Shown: positions 45,443 to 57,277, counted from the stretch's first letter. The stretch is 64,000 bases of DNA from Cryptomeria japonica (GCF_030272615.1 NC_081415.1:604337644-604401643), one strand, 5' to 3'. The notes: generated from the sequence alone by a model not told the origin. Numbers and translations: made by a program.

Positions 45443-47640
45443 TTTTTTTTTTTTGAAGATCGATTACCAAAATAAAATCAGAGTACAAAGTCAGGTTACA
45501 ATAATAGTGACCAAGCTGATTACTCCATCAAATCCCCAACCAGGCTAAACTGCCTTAAAATTAGAAGAAGAAAAAGAATCAGTTTATACAATTAAGAGTA
45601 ACGTCTACAACTTCGAGTCAACATCAAATTACATCAATATTATTAGGTCTATTGACAACATATTCAAAAAGATATATTATAATAGCTTATTAAGATTCAT
45701 TATCACTATGATTATGTGGATTCTCTTCTTTCTCTTCATTTTCTCCATCTTCATTATTAGCTTCTTTGTCTTTTCCTTTGCCATTATTCTTAGGTTGAAT
45801 CCTACTAATTTGGAAAGTATCAAATTCTCTTCCAAGGGGTGCAAAGATCCTCTCTCAACTAGAGAAATCAAAGTTTTTGTGAACCATTTATAGGTGTCTT
45901 ATAGCTTCACCCCTCTTTAATTGATATTGTTGTTCTTTTTGGTATTTGTTGTAAAAGTCTATATACTCTTCCTAGAATTTCTTCCCTATCTTTTTGCGAT
46001 CTTGGGGTCAATAGGCTCTTAAATTTAAGTGCTAAGATGTTAAACAAATTAATTAAGTATGACCTAACTATGAATAAATAGTAATAGTAATGAAACACAA
46101 GACACAAGACACCAATACCTTGGGAAAACCTCCATCTTGGAGGTGAAAAACCCAACCTTAAACTATAAGATGTATTATATCAGTGGTAGGCAATTATAGT
46201 ATGGAAGACTTATCTTTGTTTGCTATCCTAACAAAAAGTTTCCAAGATGATAGATGATGCATTCCTAACTAGCAGTAGAGGAATAAAGGAGGGGATCAGT
46301 AGAAGATGGCTTGAACAGGATGAAGCATAATATTGACAACTTCACTTAATAAGTTCTTGAGGTTCACCAAAGTGTAGACCAATAGATTCTCTAAGGATAG
46401 AAAAGTAGATCGCTATCATAGAAGAGAAGAGATAGGAAGAGCAGATTGCATTTTTGCAAGTAATGAAAATGTGTTTTACTTCATCTTGAAGTTGTTATAT
46501 ATATCCTTCTTTTGGCGATAGATCTCCTTAGGTCGACTTGCAAAATTATTAATTTATTGTTATATTATCATTGATATTTACCATGTTGGACATTTGGGTC
46601 CAGCCCAATGCCTTAGCACGTTACATTTTGGGCCTAGCCCTATCACACATTGACTTGCCTTTCCCACGTCACATTTGGGTCTAGCCCAATAATAGGTACA
46701 TTGATATAATACATACATATATGATTGTCATAATCCGAACTTAGCTAATATTTTTTTTCAACATAGGCAACATCCTAAATGTCTTATTTATATATTGAAG
46801 AGGAACCTTCATCCAATATCTTCATGAATCTTCCTGTTGGCATCTTGAATGTAAATAATACCTATTCAATAATCATTAGCATTGTGATTCTAATATTACA
46901 CTCAATAATAACTCTCCCTTTACCTTGGAACACATTCGCATTCCTTCTCTTCCAAAGAAACCAAATAATTTCAATAGACAATAAAATCCAAAAATAGTTA
47001 GACTTTTTACTCAAATTGCAGACATACCTGACGATAATTTCGAGCCATGCAAAATTATCAACAATATTCTCACTAAAATGTTATAATGATTGACAATCAT
47101 GAATTTTCTCCTAATTAATATCTTCCATGGTTCATTCTCTTTTAAAGCCTTGATAATCCATTTGATTTCTAAGGTAATACCTTGTTTCCTAAGGTCTTTG
47201 ATCCAAAATCCACCTAGGTCCTTACTCAAGGAACACCATTTCCATTTAACAACATGCATCCTTTTCTTACCACTTCCATCTAACCACAAAATTTCCTAAT
47301 AATTTTTTTCACCTTATCTACTTGATAACTAGCAAGGAACCATAGAGGTGCCTAATAAATGGTTTAAAAGGATAAGATTTTTTCACACACTTGGACTCTA
47401 CTTACCAATGACACAAAGTTCTTATTCCAACCATTGATTTTTCTTTCTATCTTAGCATACATCCATTCCCACATCTTAGGTAACGAGGGGGACACTAAGA
47501 ATGGTATACTTGGGTACCTTACAATTTTACCAGGCCCTCCCCATTGCCAACCAAATTGAAATCCCTCTAAGCATGTGTTTTCTTCATCTCTAAAACTTTT
47601 CTTTCCACCCTTGTTGTCTGTAGCACTTCAGAGCTATCCA
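45443..47640 (-). mobile_element. LINE relic, minus strand: 3' part of ORF2, 3' UTR and poly(A)
   Basis: The minus strand at 47640-47300 fits the post-RT region (SLVSRVQVCEKIL, then WFLASYQVDKVKK). At 47289-47011 it reads 'HVVKWKWCSLSKDLGGFWIKDLRKQG', a typical LINE segment after RT. Near 46985-46920 'IEIIWFLWKRRNANVFQ' fits the zf-RVT tail. The 3' end at 45443-45460 is an A run after 'TTTTGGTAATCGATCTTC', a usual plant LINE terminus. It is 5'-truncated. 46037-46704 does not look like LINE and may be a separate insertion. Confidence 0.68.
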
Positions 47641-48341
47641 TTAGGTATGATCTTTTAATCTCTATGTTTGGCTGCTATAAAACTTCTATTTGGATTGTAA
47701 CATTTGCTGCTAAAAAAATTCTATTTGGATTGTAATATTTTCTTCTCGTTGAATCTTTGGGACTGCCCTTCATATGCATGATTCTTCACGTAGTTCAGAT
47801 TATTGCCATTTTTGTGGCTTCTTTGGTGGTGCAGTAAATGTATAAGGGTTTACACGTAACTTTTTTTTAGTAGTTAAACTCATTTTCACAATGAAGGAGC
47901 CCAAACAGGAAGAGAAGTTGACATGAACACAAAGATACCCTGAATGCTCTGAATGTCATATCAATAGATATCGAATAGATCAAATAACAAAAAGGGTTCC
48001 TTGCAAGGTTCTTCAATATATTCCCATTATTCCACGTATTCAATGATTATTCAAGTGCACTAGCTTGGCACAATTTATGGATTACATCTATGTCTTCATT
48101 CATTCATAATACAGAAAGCATTGCATGAGTTCTACTTTTAGAAATTACATAAAACATTTTTAATTTATTTGATTGAGTCTTATTTGAAAAAAATATTATC
48201 AATGATGTTTCCTTTCTCCAAGAATTGGATCTAGGATCTTTCTGTTAGATAATATGTAACATCCAATGACTAAATATTTTCTTTACAGATACTAATTTTA
48301 TTTAATCATCTGAGCCTAAATTATAATTTATATTTGTGCAG
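47641..48341. other. Unassigned sequence left of the DRM inverted repeat
   Basis: 700 bases with no supported gene. A 40-base imperfect duplication (GCTGCTA...TTCTATTTGGATTGTAA) lies at about 47668-47745. The last bases before the repeat arm, 'TTTATATTTGTGCAG', resemble a splice acceptor, so this side may include former intron sequence of the methyltransferase gene. Confidence 0.35.
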
Positions 48342-49463
48342 AAGCAGAAGATACAAGGTAAAGAGTCATGTGTAAGTAAATTTCATAAAACAAAGCAAGA
48401 AGACATTATCTTGAATGACATGGAAACAAGCTCATCACTTGCCTAGAAGAGAGAAATTGGAGAAAAGTAGAGGAAAGTGTTAAAGGGTGATAAATACATA
48501 GAGAGTATGGAATACAAACAAACAATGTCTGGAGTGTGTGATGTGGTCTCTAATTTATGTTTTGAGGGACTAAGAGGTTTTGGAGTTCTGAGGAAACTTA
48601 TTGGGTCACGCTTGGAGGAAATCAATGTGTTCATGCAAGGGCCACCTTTTTTCTATTATGAGAATGATGTTTTTGCATCGAAGGATATTTGGAAGAAAAT
48701 ATCTGAAAATTTATATGGTGTGGAACTAGAGTTGGTGGACTCAAACTACTTTTCAACTTCCAGAAGACCAAGAGATTATATACAAAATCTCCCAATAGAA
48801 AGGTGATTTCAAGCATTACCTCCCTCCCATGACTATTGACCTCCATGGGATCAAAGAAAAAAATTGAATTGCATAGACTCTAAACGATGTGGTAGTGTCC
48901 TTCGTGGAGAACTTTGTACTATAGTTGAAAATTCATGAGGGAAACTACAAGATAGTGAACATAAATATGTTCTTGAAAAGTGCAAAGAAGGGTACTTGGT
49001 TTGGGTGGGTCTAGGTTAGGTGGCTCCTCTAGAGGTTGATGAGATAGAAATTATATTAGGATTTGAAAAAGATCACACTCATGGAACTTCTTGTGTGACT
49101 GATCGATTGCACTATTTGGGTAATGCATTCCAAATAGATACAGTTGCATACCATTTTTCTATCTTGAAAGCATTTTATCCTGATGGCATTAAAGTTCTTT
49201 CTCTATTTTTTGGTATTGGTGGAGAAGAGTTTTCTTTGCATCAACCTGGGATACATTTAAGTTGTGTTGTATCTATAGAAATATGTAAAAAGAACATGCT
49301 TGTCCTTAATAGTTGGTCTACAACAGCCCAATAGACAGGTAGGTTGTTTCAGAGGGAAGATGTCCAAGATTTGAATACAAAAGTACTGGAGGACTTAGTA
49401 GACAATGATTTCAATGACTTCCAAAGATCTCTAAAGATGTCTTTAGGTCTCAATGGATGAAAT
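48342..49463 (+). pseudogene. DRM-type cytosine methyltransferase fragment, left arm
   Basis: The plus-strand frame from 48477 reads 'NVFMQGPPFFYYENDVF', 'VDSNYFSTSRRPRDYIQNLP', 'PPWDQRKKLNC' and 'KYVLEKCKEGYLVWVG'. It continues 'PLEVDEIEIILGFEKDHT', 'LGNAFQIDTVAYHFSILK' and 'SLFFGIGGEEF'. These match the domains-rearranged methyltransferase (DRM1/2) catalytic domain, in which motif I (normally FSGIGG, SAM binding) follows the other blocks. Here Ser is Phe. It ends after 'DVQDLN', before the catalytic Pro-Cys motif. Several in-frame stops (48804, 48836, 49018, 49332) make it a pseudogene. DRM enzymes perform RNA-directed de novo DNA methylation. No introns are apparent inside the arm. Confidence 0.85.
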
Positions 49464-49488
49464 TCCACTTGACACATGTTGTTTACCT

Positions 49489-50646
49489 ATTTCATCCACT
49501 GAGACCTAAAGACATCTACTAAGATCTTCAAAAGTCATTCAAAGAATTGTCTACTAGGTCCTCTAGTACTTCTATATTCAAATCTTGGACATCTTCCCTC
49601 TGAATCAACCTACTTGTCTGTTGGGTTTTTGTCCACCAACTATTAAGGATAAACCTGTTCTTTTCACATATTTCTAAAGATACAACACAACTTAAATGTA
49701 TCCCTAGTCAATGCAAAGCAACCTATGCTCCACCAATACCAGAAAATAGAGAAAGAACTTTAATAGCATTAGGATAAAATGCTTTTAAGACATATAAATG
49801 GTATGCAACTGTATCTATTTGGAATGCACTACCCAAACAGTGCAATTGATCAGTCACACAAGAAGTTCCATGAGTGTGATCTTTTTAAAATCCTATTAAA
49901 ATTTATATCTCATCAACCTATAGAGGAGCCACCTGACCTGGCCCCACCCAAACCAAGTACCATTCTTCACACTTTTCAAGAATGTATTTATGTTCACTAT
50001 CTTGTAGTTTCCCTTGTGAATTTTCAATTATAGTACAAAGTTCTCCATGAAGGACACTACCACATCATCTAGAGTCTATGCAATTCAATTTTTTTCTTTT
50101 GATCCCATGGTGGCCAATAGTCCTTTACCTAAGGAAGTCCTTCCTGAATAGTCATGGGGGGGAGAGGTAATGCTAGAAATTGCCCTTCTATTGGGAGATT
50201 GTGTCCATAGCCTCTTGGTCTTCTGGAAGCTGAAAAGTAGTTCGAGTCCACCAACTCTAGTTTGAAACACCATAGAAATTTCAGATATTGTCTTCCAAAT
50301 ACCCTTCATTGGAAAAACATCATTCCCAAAAAAGAAAAAAGGTGGCCCCTGCATGAACACATTGATTTCCTCCAAGCATGGCTCAATAGGTTTCCAGGGA
50401 ACTCCAAAATCACTTACTCCCTCTGGGCATAAATTAGAGACCACATCACACACTCCAGACATTGTTTTTTAGTATTGCATACTCCCTATGTATTTATCAT
50501 CCTTTAACACTTTCCTCTACATTTCTCCAATTTCTCTCTTCTGGGTAGCTGATGAGCTTGTTTCCATGTCATTCAAGATAATACATGCTTTCTTTCTTTT
50601 ACAAAATTTACTTTCACATGACTCTTCAGCTTGTATCTTCTGCTTT
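49489..50646 (-). pseudogene. DRM-type cytosine methyltransferase fragment, right arm
   Basis: The minus-strand reading (50462 downward) gives 'MSGVCDVVSNLCPEG', 'EEINVFMQGPPFFFFGNDVF' and, further on, 'SLFSGIGGA' (49729-49749 region). Motif I is therefore canonical here, unlike in the left arm, and 'NSWWTKTQQ' is also better preserved. Stops and frame breaks are present (for example after GGA near 49727). It retains the 35-base segment missing from the left arm. Homology to the left arm ends at the CTTCTGCTT word (50638-50646). The open frame continues right to 50735, adding possible extra coding sequence. Confidence 0.83.
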
Positions 50647-51107
50647 TGCAAAGTTTCTGATTTCGTCAGAATTCCAACGACAACTACACAAACAACTGAT
50701 GAGGATGTTGTATGTCTAATGGTGTAGTGGTCCATAGCATCGACATTCTGATGCTCCTCTAAAGATATTTTTGGCTAGAGGAGTGATCATAGCCGCCGTC
50801 GGAAGACTTCATTGCGTGGTTAGAATTTTGACATTCAATGGCATTGTTAGGAAGTCTAACATTGATTTTTTGATGGCTACATTTGTCGGAAGTCTGAAAA
50901 AAAATAGTTGGACTTCCGATGATAGGCCATCGGAAATTATCCCCAAATGTACTAGTGGCTCACTCTTTTTCCAACTCATTAAACTAAACATCTCCATCAA
51001 CATTATAAACAAATCAATCAGGTCTGTAACATAACAAAAACCTATTTCTCATAAAGATTACAAATAAATCGATTCAAGTATGACCATTGGATTACATACA
51101 ATAATCT
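50647..51107. other. Short inverted 'TCGGAAGTC' motifs with a possible CACTA-transposon end
   Basis: Between the DRM arm and element F are repeated words in both orientations: GTCGGAAGAC (50795), GTCGGAAGTC (50887), GACTTCCGATG (50917) and CATCGGAAAT (50928), plus a CGTTGGAATTCTGACG-like palindrome near 50665. On the minus strand the cluster begins at 50957 with CACTAGTACA. Subterminal motif clusters and CACTA ends are typical of CACTA/EnSpm transposons. No transposase and no matching left end were found, so this is tentative. Confidence 0.35.
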
Positions 51108-51730
51108 ACATTCTCAACAATCATTTTGTAAGCTGCATGCATAGCTACAGATGGCACACTATTCATTCTATTGAAATAAAATATCTTGTACCCAATAACC
51201 ATAGTTGCAAGTCTAATTGTTGGGTCTTTGATGTTATTGACTGAAAATGCACGACCATGAGAGGTAGTCTTACTTAGTGTTACCATAGTTTCTTTTGAAA
51301 GTTTTCCCAGCTTAGGAACTTCACTGATTTTCCAAAAAGCAGTCACTACATGGATTGCTTCCTTTGTGATTGTGTGTGCCCTTTCAAAATAAATATTTTC
51401 ACCATGCACATGACTAAGAATTATCCTAACATGTTCTTCAAAATCTTCAAGAAAATACATCGCATTGTGAAAACCCTTTTCATAAACCCTAATGTACTCG
51501 GGTTTGATTTTGCCGCTTTTACCACACAAGGATTTAAATTGAGAATATATTGATAAAGATCCTAAGTCTTCAATTTTCCAATCAATCTAACTGGATAAAT
51601 CAACTTTTATCATAACACCATTAGGAACTGGAGACAAAGCATTATATGACATTATTTTGTCTGTTTCCATACACTCCATAGGTTCAATAGTGATCATAAG
51701 CTTCTATACTTTCTTAGATGATGATGCCAT
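51108..51730 (-). pseudogene. F ORF2, N-terminal part
   Basis: Starting MASSSKKV at 51730, the translation is divergent but recognisable against I1 ORF2. Examples are 'RIILSHVHGENIYFERAHTITKEAIHVVT' for 'RIVLSRVHGSFFWLDSVHKITKVVVKVVT', and 'NNIKDPTIRLATMVIGYK' for 'NDVTDTNVRFISMILGYK'. Stops occur in the first 60 codons; 51529-51108 is open. It ends inside the conserved domain at 'VENVD'. The function is unknown. Confidence 0.7.
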
Positions 51731-52248
51731 TCTGGATGAACTTGATTTGAGAGAGATTAATAAAAGAATACCTTAATTCCTCCGCATTGGAAAGGTTTCT
51801 AGTTGATCTCTCAAATGTACACCCATTTCGTCTTTGCTAAACTTCGAATCCGATTGAATCATTCAATCTACAACACAAATCCATCTACAGTCAGCTAGAA
51901 AATATCTTTTTCACTCTGCAGGTGCTCAAGAACTCTCTTTCGAATGCAATTAGGGTAAAAATAACATAGTAAAACTCGCTTTATAAAACTTTACCCACTA
52001 CATTATTTGCTCAATCGATAGGGTAACAAACCCTAATATACTGCTTAACAATAATTCAAATACTGACAAGTATATAACCGGTTGACAATATTTTAAAAAT
52101 CCGATAGACTATGATATCAAGAATTCTCACAAAATAACTCAAAATGCAAACTCTCTTACCACACATTCTTCAAGGGGTCTGAAAGTAAATTTACCATTAT
52201 GCTCCCCTTAGGCCTGTTGAAAGACTTAGTTATTTGGTGTAGGATTCT

Positions 52249-53520
52249 CTATGCTAGGTGAAGGGATATATTTTTCTGTAGGCTTATCCTCACTCTTCTT
52301 TTCCATATTTTGTTCATCTCCTCTTTGGTTTCCTCAAAATTGACCTTCTCCTCACCTTTCTGATCTTCAGAGTGGTTGACCGATTTGTTCTTGTTGGTTC
52401 TACAAAACTTTGCCATGTGTCCTAGTTTGTGACAATGATAGAAAGCCATTCCATATGATCTCCAAGGTCCTACATTACCTCTTCCAGTTCTTATTTTGTA
52501 GTTCATTGCCACATGACCATAACTGTTACAAATGGTGCAAATAACATTATTTACCTTTTCCATTTTAAATAGACTAAACCAGTTGACATAGAGTTTCTGC
52601 CAGTTCATATTTCCCTAGTTATCATAGGTTCTTCTCTAGTCACCATTATGTCTTGGATTCATGTGAGGTGCTAGATTGTTTTCACCATATCTGCATTCAA
52701 CTAATCTATGTCCATACATGTTGTATGTAGAACAATGACCTTCAAATCTCCTAGATATATACCTAGCATTTTCATTACAGCTTGAATTCTCATTAGGTCT
52801 GCTTCTACACACATTTGTAGTATGTCCATGTTTATTATAGACAAAGCAAATAGGTTTAAATGCTTTCTTACCAGTAGGCTTATTAGCCATAGGAGCAGTT
52901 TTACCTTTGTGTATGTCTCTCCTTGTATCGAAAGATTCTCCTTTCTCAGATGTATTAAAACCTAGTCCAAATGTGTCACCTTTCATCTTTTGAGATTGGA
53001 TCTTCTCATCCAGCATAGAAGAACTCTTATTGAACTTTTCTTACTTTCCATTAGCCTCAGTGAGTTCTTTGGTAAGATATTCATTGTGTTTTGTCAGAGT
53101 CTCTCTTAGAGATGTTGCCATATCAAGATCTAGCTCCAAATCCTCCTTCTCTTCTTTTTCTTCATGCCAATGCTCATGTAAAGTTGTATTCTCTTATTTG
53201 ATCTTAGAAATCTCATGATCTCTTTCTTTGATTAGGTCTTCAGCTACCCTTCTTTCTTCAAGCTCTTGGCTCATGTAGATAGTTAGGGCTTCTAACTCTC
53301 TTCTCAGATTTAGCTTTTCACCATTCAATTTTTTAACTTCTTCAGCTAATGCATCAATGTTAACCTCATCTGAAGAACTATTATCATATATCTCCAATAG
53401 TTGTATAGACAACTCTCTCCTTTTGACTTGTGAAGCTTTAAACCTGACCCTTAGTGTTTCCATCTCTTCCTTGGTAGCATCAATAACTCTAACCATCTCT
53501 AAATAACTCATATCCCCCAT
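52249..53520 (-). pseudogene. F gag: coiled coil plus zinc knuckles
   Basis: The minus-strand start at 53520 (MGDMSYLEMVRVIDATKEEM) leads into a coiled coil (to about 53030). Then comes 'FGLGFNTSEKGESF', the family's Gly-rich motif. The knuckle region follows: CFVYNKHGHTTNVC, CSTYNMYGHRLVEC, CTICNSYGHVAMNY and FYHCHKLGHMAKFC. Several Cys are replaced by Tyr, so not all could bind zinc. Stops occur near 53190, 53040 and 52616. Confidence 0.75.
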
Positions 53521-53582
53521 GGTGGTTTTAGGGTTTCCTTTGAAGTGATTAAGCCTTAAGGAAGTTTGCCTCTGATACTAGT

Positions 53583-54704
53583 TGATAGACTTATAAACAA
53601 CTGAGAGGGGGGGTGAATTAGTGACAATAGAAACAATACCACTTTAAACATAGACTGGTAAAGATACTTAACTAGTTTACTCAATACTATGCATGCAATC
53701 CAAAATGATATTAAAGCATCCACAACAAGTAAAACATCCACTATAACACAACAGTTTATACGTGGAAAACCGAAGTGGGAAAAACCATGGTGAGATGGGA
53801 CTCACAAGTTAACTATCCACAGAAATAGGTAACTAACCGGTCAAGGTCTCCAAAAGTGCTCTACTAGGAACGAATCCTGTTAAAGATCCCAAAGCTATGT
53901 TAGGAGCTATACCCAGTTAAAGGTAGTACCCTGTTAGGACTAACCTTGGTAGAGTATTTTAAATCCAAACTAATGGATCACCTTGTTAGAGGATATGTAA
54001 AATGAATCTTGTTAGAGCTTACCCGGTTAGGGGATTTGACTATTGTAGTGATTAGAAAACAATAGGTGGTGTGATCTAGAAGTAGCAAAAGTTGCTTGAA
54101 TAGATCCTCTTATGCTCACTCAAAACTGCATCACCAACATACTCTGCAATGCCTTCAACAAATTCACACTTCTATCTCGCATCATAAAAATATAGTTCAT
54201 CATAATGTCATTATATAGACATTAGATTTCATGTTGGGCCAGGAATCATATCACAATTTCTTAGGTGTAGTGTATCTGGACAATCTAACATAACTCATCA
54301 TAGATTACTGCCAAATCGATTGGTTAGGGATAACTCATCATGATCGGTGATAACTCATCACACAATTTGTGAAACTGGTTGGAACACCGATACCGGTTAA
54401 AAGTTAACCTCTTCCAACTCATAGATCGATTATCCTCCTTTTCCTTCTTTAATAGTCTTTGTTGAATCTCCATGTCGGTGTCAAGCCATTCCTATATACT
54501 AGTTGTCTACATATACCAGTCTAGACACCCTCTAAACCATTTGAGCTTAACTATACATATAATACCAGTTTTGCAATACAAATACTTAGGAGTAATACTG
54601 GTTTGTCTTAACTAAGATGACTATGACAATGCAAATATATGTGTGTGTATACATGTGCCATCAATGAAAACACATGAAGTCATCTATTACAATCACCATC
54701 AAGC
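53583..54704 (-). repeat. F 5' LTR remnant
   Basis: It ends (minus strand) ...CTCTCAGTTGTTTATAAGTCTATCA before the primer site and contains 'CCTGTTAAAGG'-type words like B's LTR. The start is not certain; a fragment of G's LTR begins at about 54705. Confidence 0.55.
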
Positions 54705-55639
54705 CAAAAGGGACACTTGATGACTTCATGCTATCAACCTCCAACCATCTCCATCGGTGACAACAACAATCTCCATCTGAACCTTGGTAACTCTGTGTGT
54801 GAAACTATAGAGCATCACCTTCATTTGACCAGTTCTCCTCTAAACTGGTTTGCCAAAATGGAAAACCCATCATCTCAACTCTTCCTTCTTTATCCCTACA
54901 AAACATCTTAACTTCACATGGTGATCTGGTGTACATCTCAGATCTCATCCTCCAGAGGATTTCTCATCTTCCACTTTGGTCATCTAGTCTATGCATCCAA
55001 TCACCTTCCTTTGCTTACTCTGACTATCTTATCCCACAGAGTCATGATGTATGTTATGTATGTTGTGGGATAAGCAAGGTATCACCACTTACCAGTGGGA
55101 AGAATAGACAACTACACTTCAACTACTAAACACCATTTTAGGAGGATCTATGTCACCTGCTGGTAATAATGCGACATCACTAAGGAGGGGATACATCTCC
55201 AACTTAACATATGTCCCAATACATTTTCCATATGTAATCTTTTCTCACTGAAGCAACACACTTTCTGTCTACCTTCTCTTCAACTAGTTGGAGTCTTTCT
55301 ACTTAACAACATACTAGTGTACTGGTTGCACTTCTGAGCTTTCATCAGTTCATATTGCAGTAAGCTCTGCAATTCACATGCATTATGCTTCACATCACTC
55401 ACTAGTCACTTCTATACCATGCTTGTTCAGCATCAACATGCATACTCACTAACTGGTTCCTTATTACCAACACTAACATGTAAACCAGTTACTCCAACTT
55501 TCTTACCTATTGGCTTCACTGTCAACACTACTGGTTGATAACATTGACAATGTATATTAACTATCCTCCCATACTAGTTGTCCTACTTTACTGGTAACAT
55601 GCTATACCGATTGACATCAATGACAACACAATTCCAATA
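54705..55639 (-). repeat. G 3' LTR, first 935 bases
   Basis: Homologous to 61565-62455: shared phrases include GCTATCAACCTCCAACCATC and GTTTGCCAA. It stops at 54705, where F's LTR begins, so about 1.4 kb of this LTR is missing. Confidence 0.75.
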
Positions 55640-56232
55640 ATCTCCCCCTTTGGAATTGATGTCAACACATGTAGTATTTGGTATACTACAGATTCTTTCT
55701 CCCCCTTTGACAACAATGGAAAAGGTTCTTGACATTCGGTATATTGAAAGCTCTCTCTCCCTTTTCTATCCGTACTGTAAATATTATCTTCTCTCCCCCT
55801 TTTTACTCATTTCTTCTTCCCTTTTGACCACTATGCTCTACAACCTCTCATCTAGAAGCACTTGAAATGGAGAGCTCACACATCAACACCAATTGTGTAT
55901 ATCAATTTGATACTAATTGAAGAATCAACCAATTATTGTAAAGTGTGTCAATGAATACTGCTTACCTATAGGTCAAACTGCATCTTCCCCATCTGCTATC
56001 AATTGGTCTTAAGAATCAAATGTGATTGTACTATGAGTGCTACCAATTGAAACTAATTATTGATGTAGGCACTAATACCAATTTGATATCAATGAAATAT
56101 TCTTCCTCTTTGGGGGTCTCTCTAACACCAATTTGTTTGATTATTGAAAACAATAAGATATTTGTTTGACATATTCTCCCCCTGTGCAAATAAATCTCTA
56201 TCTTTGTTCACATCTCCCTATATACTGGTCTA
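55640..56232 (-). promoter_or_regulatory. G 3' noncoding region with polypurine tracts
   Basis: Minus-strand purine tracts lie at 55640-55651, near 55701 and near 55795, with a further one near 56180. AATTCCAA (55630-55637) and TTGGAATT (55650-55657) are exact inverted copies around the LTR-adjacent tract. The bases differ from I1/B/D, but pairing is preserved. Confidence 0.72.
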
Positions 56233-57277
56233 TGATGCAGCAACAATGACACGTGATCTCTATATGTGAAAAGTGGACCTGTATCTATATTTGAAATACA
56301 CAACACTTCAATTAAGTCATTAGATGCATGATTAATAAATCAATAATCAATGAATAATAAACTATTACAAAGCAACCCATTGCCTTCTAGTAGATGTGAG
56401 TTTAGATTGCTCTTAGATTGCTAAGCTATCTAGTGACTAGACAACACCTAAACGAAGGATTTTTAATCTATATGAGCATGGTTTTAAGCTAGATGGATGC
56501 AAGATTAATCTAGATATTTATGATTAATCTAACATATTTTAAGCAATATTAAGCTAGATGATTTGACTAAGGATGCAATAACTAATATGCAATATCTCAA
56601 TGCAAATTCTCAATGAACCTAGAGCAAAAACAACATAATAACAATATATTCTCTAGGACCTTTGAATGAGAGATGAGAGCCTGAAGTTATAGAAAATTTA
56701 GAAAGAAACCAAAGGCTGAGATCAAATGATGATGAGCAGACAAGATTTTCCAAGAGGAAGCACAATCCAGGTGAATTGATGTGATTGGATGTTTTTTTCA
56801 GTTTTAAAGGAAATTGAACTAAAATTAAGATAAAATCAGAAAAAACTGATTTATTCTCTATTTCATTCAATTTTAATATTTAAATGTTTTAATCGCTTTC
56901 TCTAAGATTATTTATCAATTTTTAATTTGTTTTTCAAGATTATCTCCAATTGATTTCTTTTCTCAAATTTTAATTCTTTTCAAATTAATTCCTTTTTTGT
57001 TGATTTACTAGAAAATTGATTTATTTAATTAAATATGCTAGGATACTCAATAAAATAAATAGGATAATTGTTTTAAAAATGATTTACTTGGAATGATTTA
57101 ATTAATTAAATAAATATTTAATTAATATTGAGTAATTGATTTTCCATGTGACATTTCATGATTAAAGAATTAATTAATGTGCTCAAGATCGATTTTAATT
57201 GCCTTTAGTTAGGACCTTGGTGACATTGTCAAGATTAGGGGACCTATGGTTTAGATGATCATTTTTAGGGTATTACA
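56233..57277 (-). repeat. Probable Gypsy-type solo LTR inside G
   Basis: On the minus strand it starts TGTAATACCCTAAAAATG, a typical Gypsy LTR start, at 57277. It is followed by very AT-rich sequence with TTAATTAA runs. The left end is placed at 56233 because minus-strand CTGCATCA there resembles the end of the solo LTR at 38178. The flanking five bases (GTCTA and ATCTC) do not match, so the left boundary or the target duplication is uncertain. Confidence 0.55.

Larger units (their letters stand above)
48342..50646. repeat. 2.3-kb inverted repeat (near-palindrome) of a DRM methyltransferase fragment
   Basis: The left arm 48342-49463 and right arm 49489-50646 are inverted copies, about 85-90% alike by eye in the stretches I aligned. 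They are separated by only 25 bases (49464-49488). Pairing runs up to the spacer: GGATGAAAT on the left, ATTTCATCC on the right. Transcription through it would give an RNA hairpin with a stem of about 1.1 kb. The left arm lacks a segment of about 35 bases bounded by GACTATT repeats in the right arm. Confidence 0.93.
51108..54704 (-). mobile_element. F: pol-less copia-type element, minus strand, 3'-truncated
   Basis: Minus-strand order: LTR remnant (54704-53583), primer site (about 53582-53568, TAGTATCAGAGGC), gag coiled coil and zinc knuckles (53520-52249), and ORF2 N-terminal part (51730-51108), where it stops abruptly. The architecture equals I1 and D. The outer edge of the LTR near 54704 is uncertain because a fragment of G's LTR adjoins it. 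Confidence 0.7.

Noticed and set aside
45677-46155. Minus-strand Lys-rich frames as a host gene
   Set aside because: They lie between a LINE poly(A) end and LINE ORF2 sequence, are short and interrupted, and have no recognised domain.
46037-46704. Complete LTR inside the minus-strand LINE
   Set aside because: There is LTR-like wording (CTTGGGAAAACCTCCATC and three TTTGGGYCYAGCCC repeats), but no matching target duplication, primer site or second copy, so the boundaries cannot be supported.
48057-48075. CACTAGCTTGG as the left end of a CACTA transposon pairing with 50957
   Set aside because: Only CACTAG is shared. The flanking triplets differ (GTG and GCT) and there are no subterminal motifs on this side.
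49020-49334. Functional DRM methyltransferase gene
   Set aside because: The fragment lacks the Pro-Cys catalytic motif and the N-terminal UBA domains, has multiple stops, and motif I is altered in this arm.
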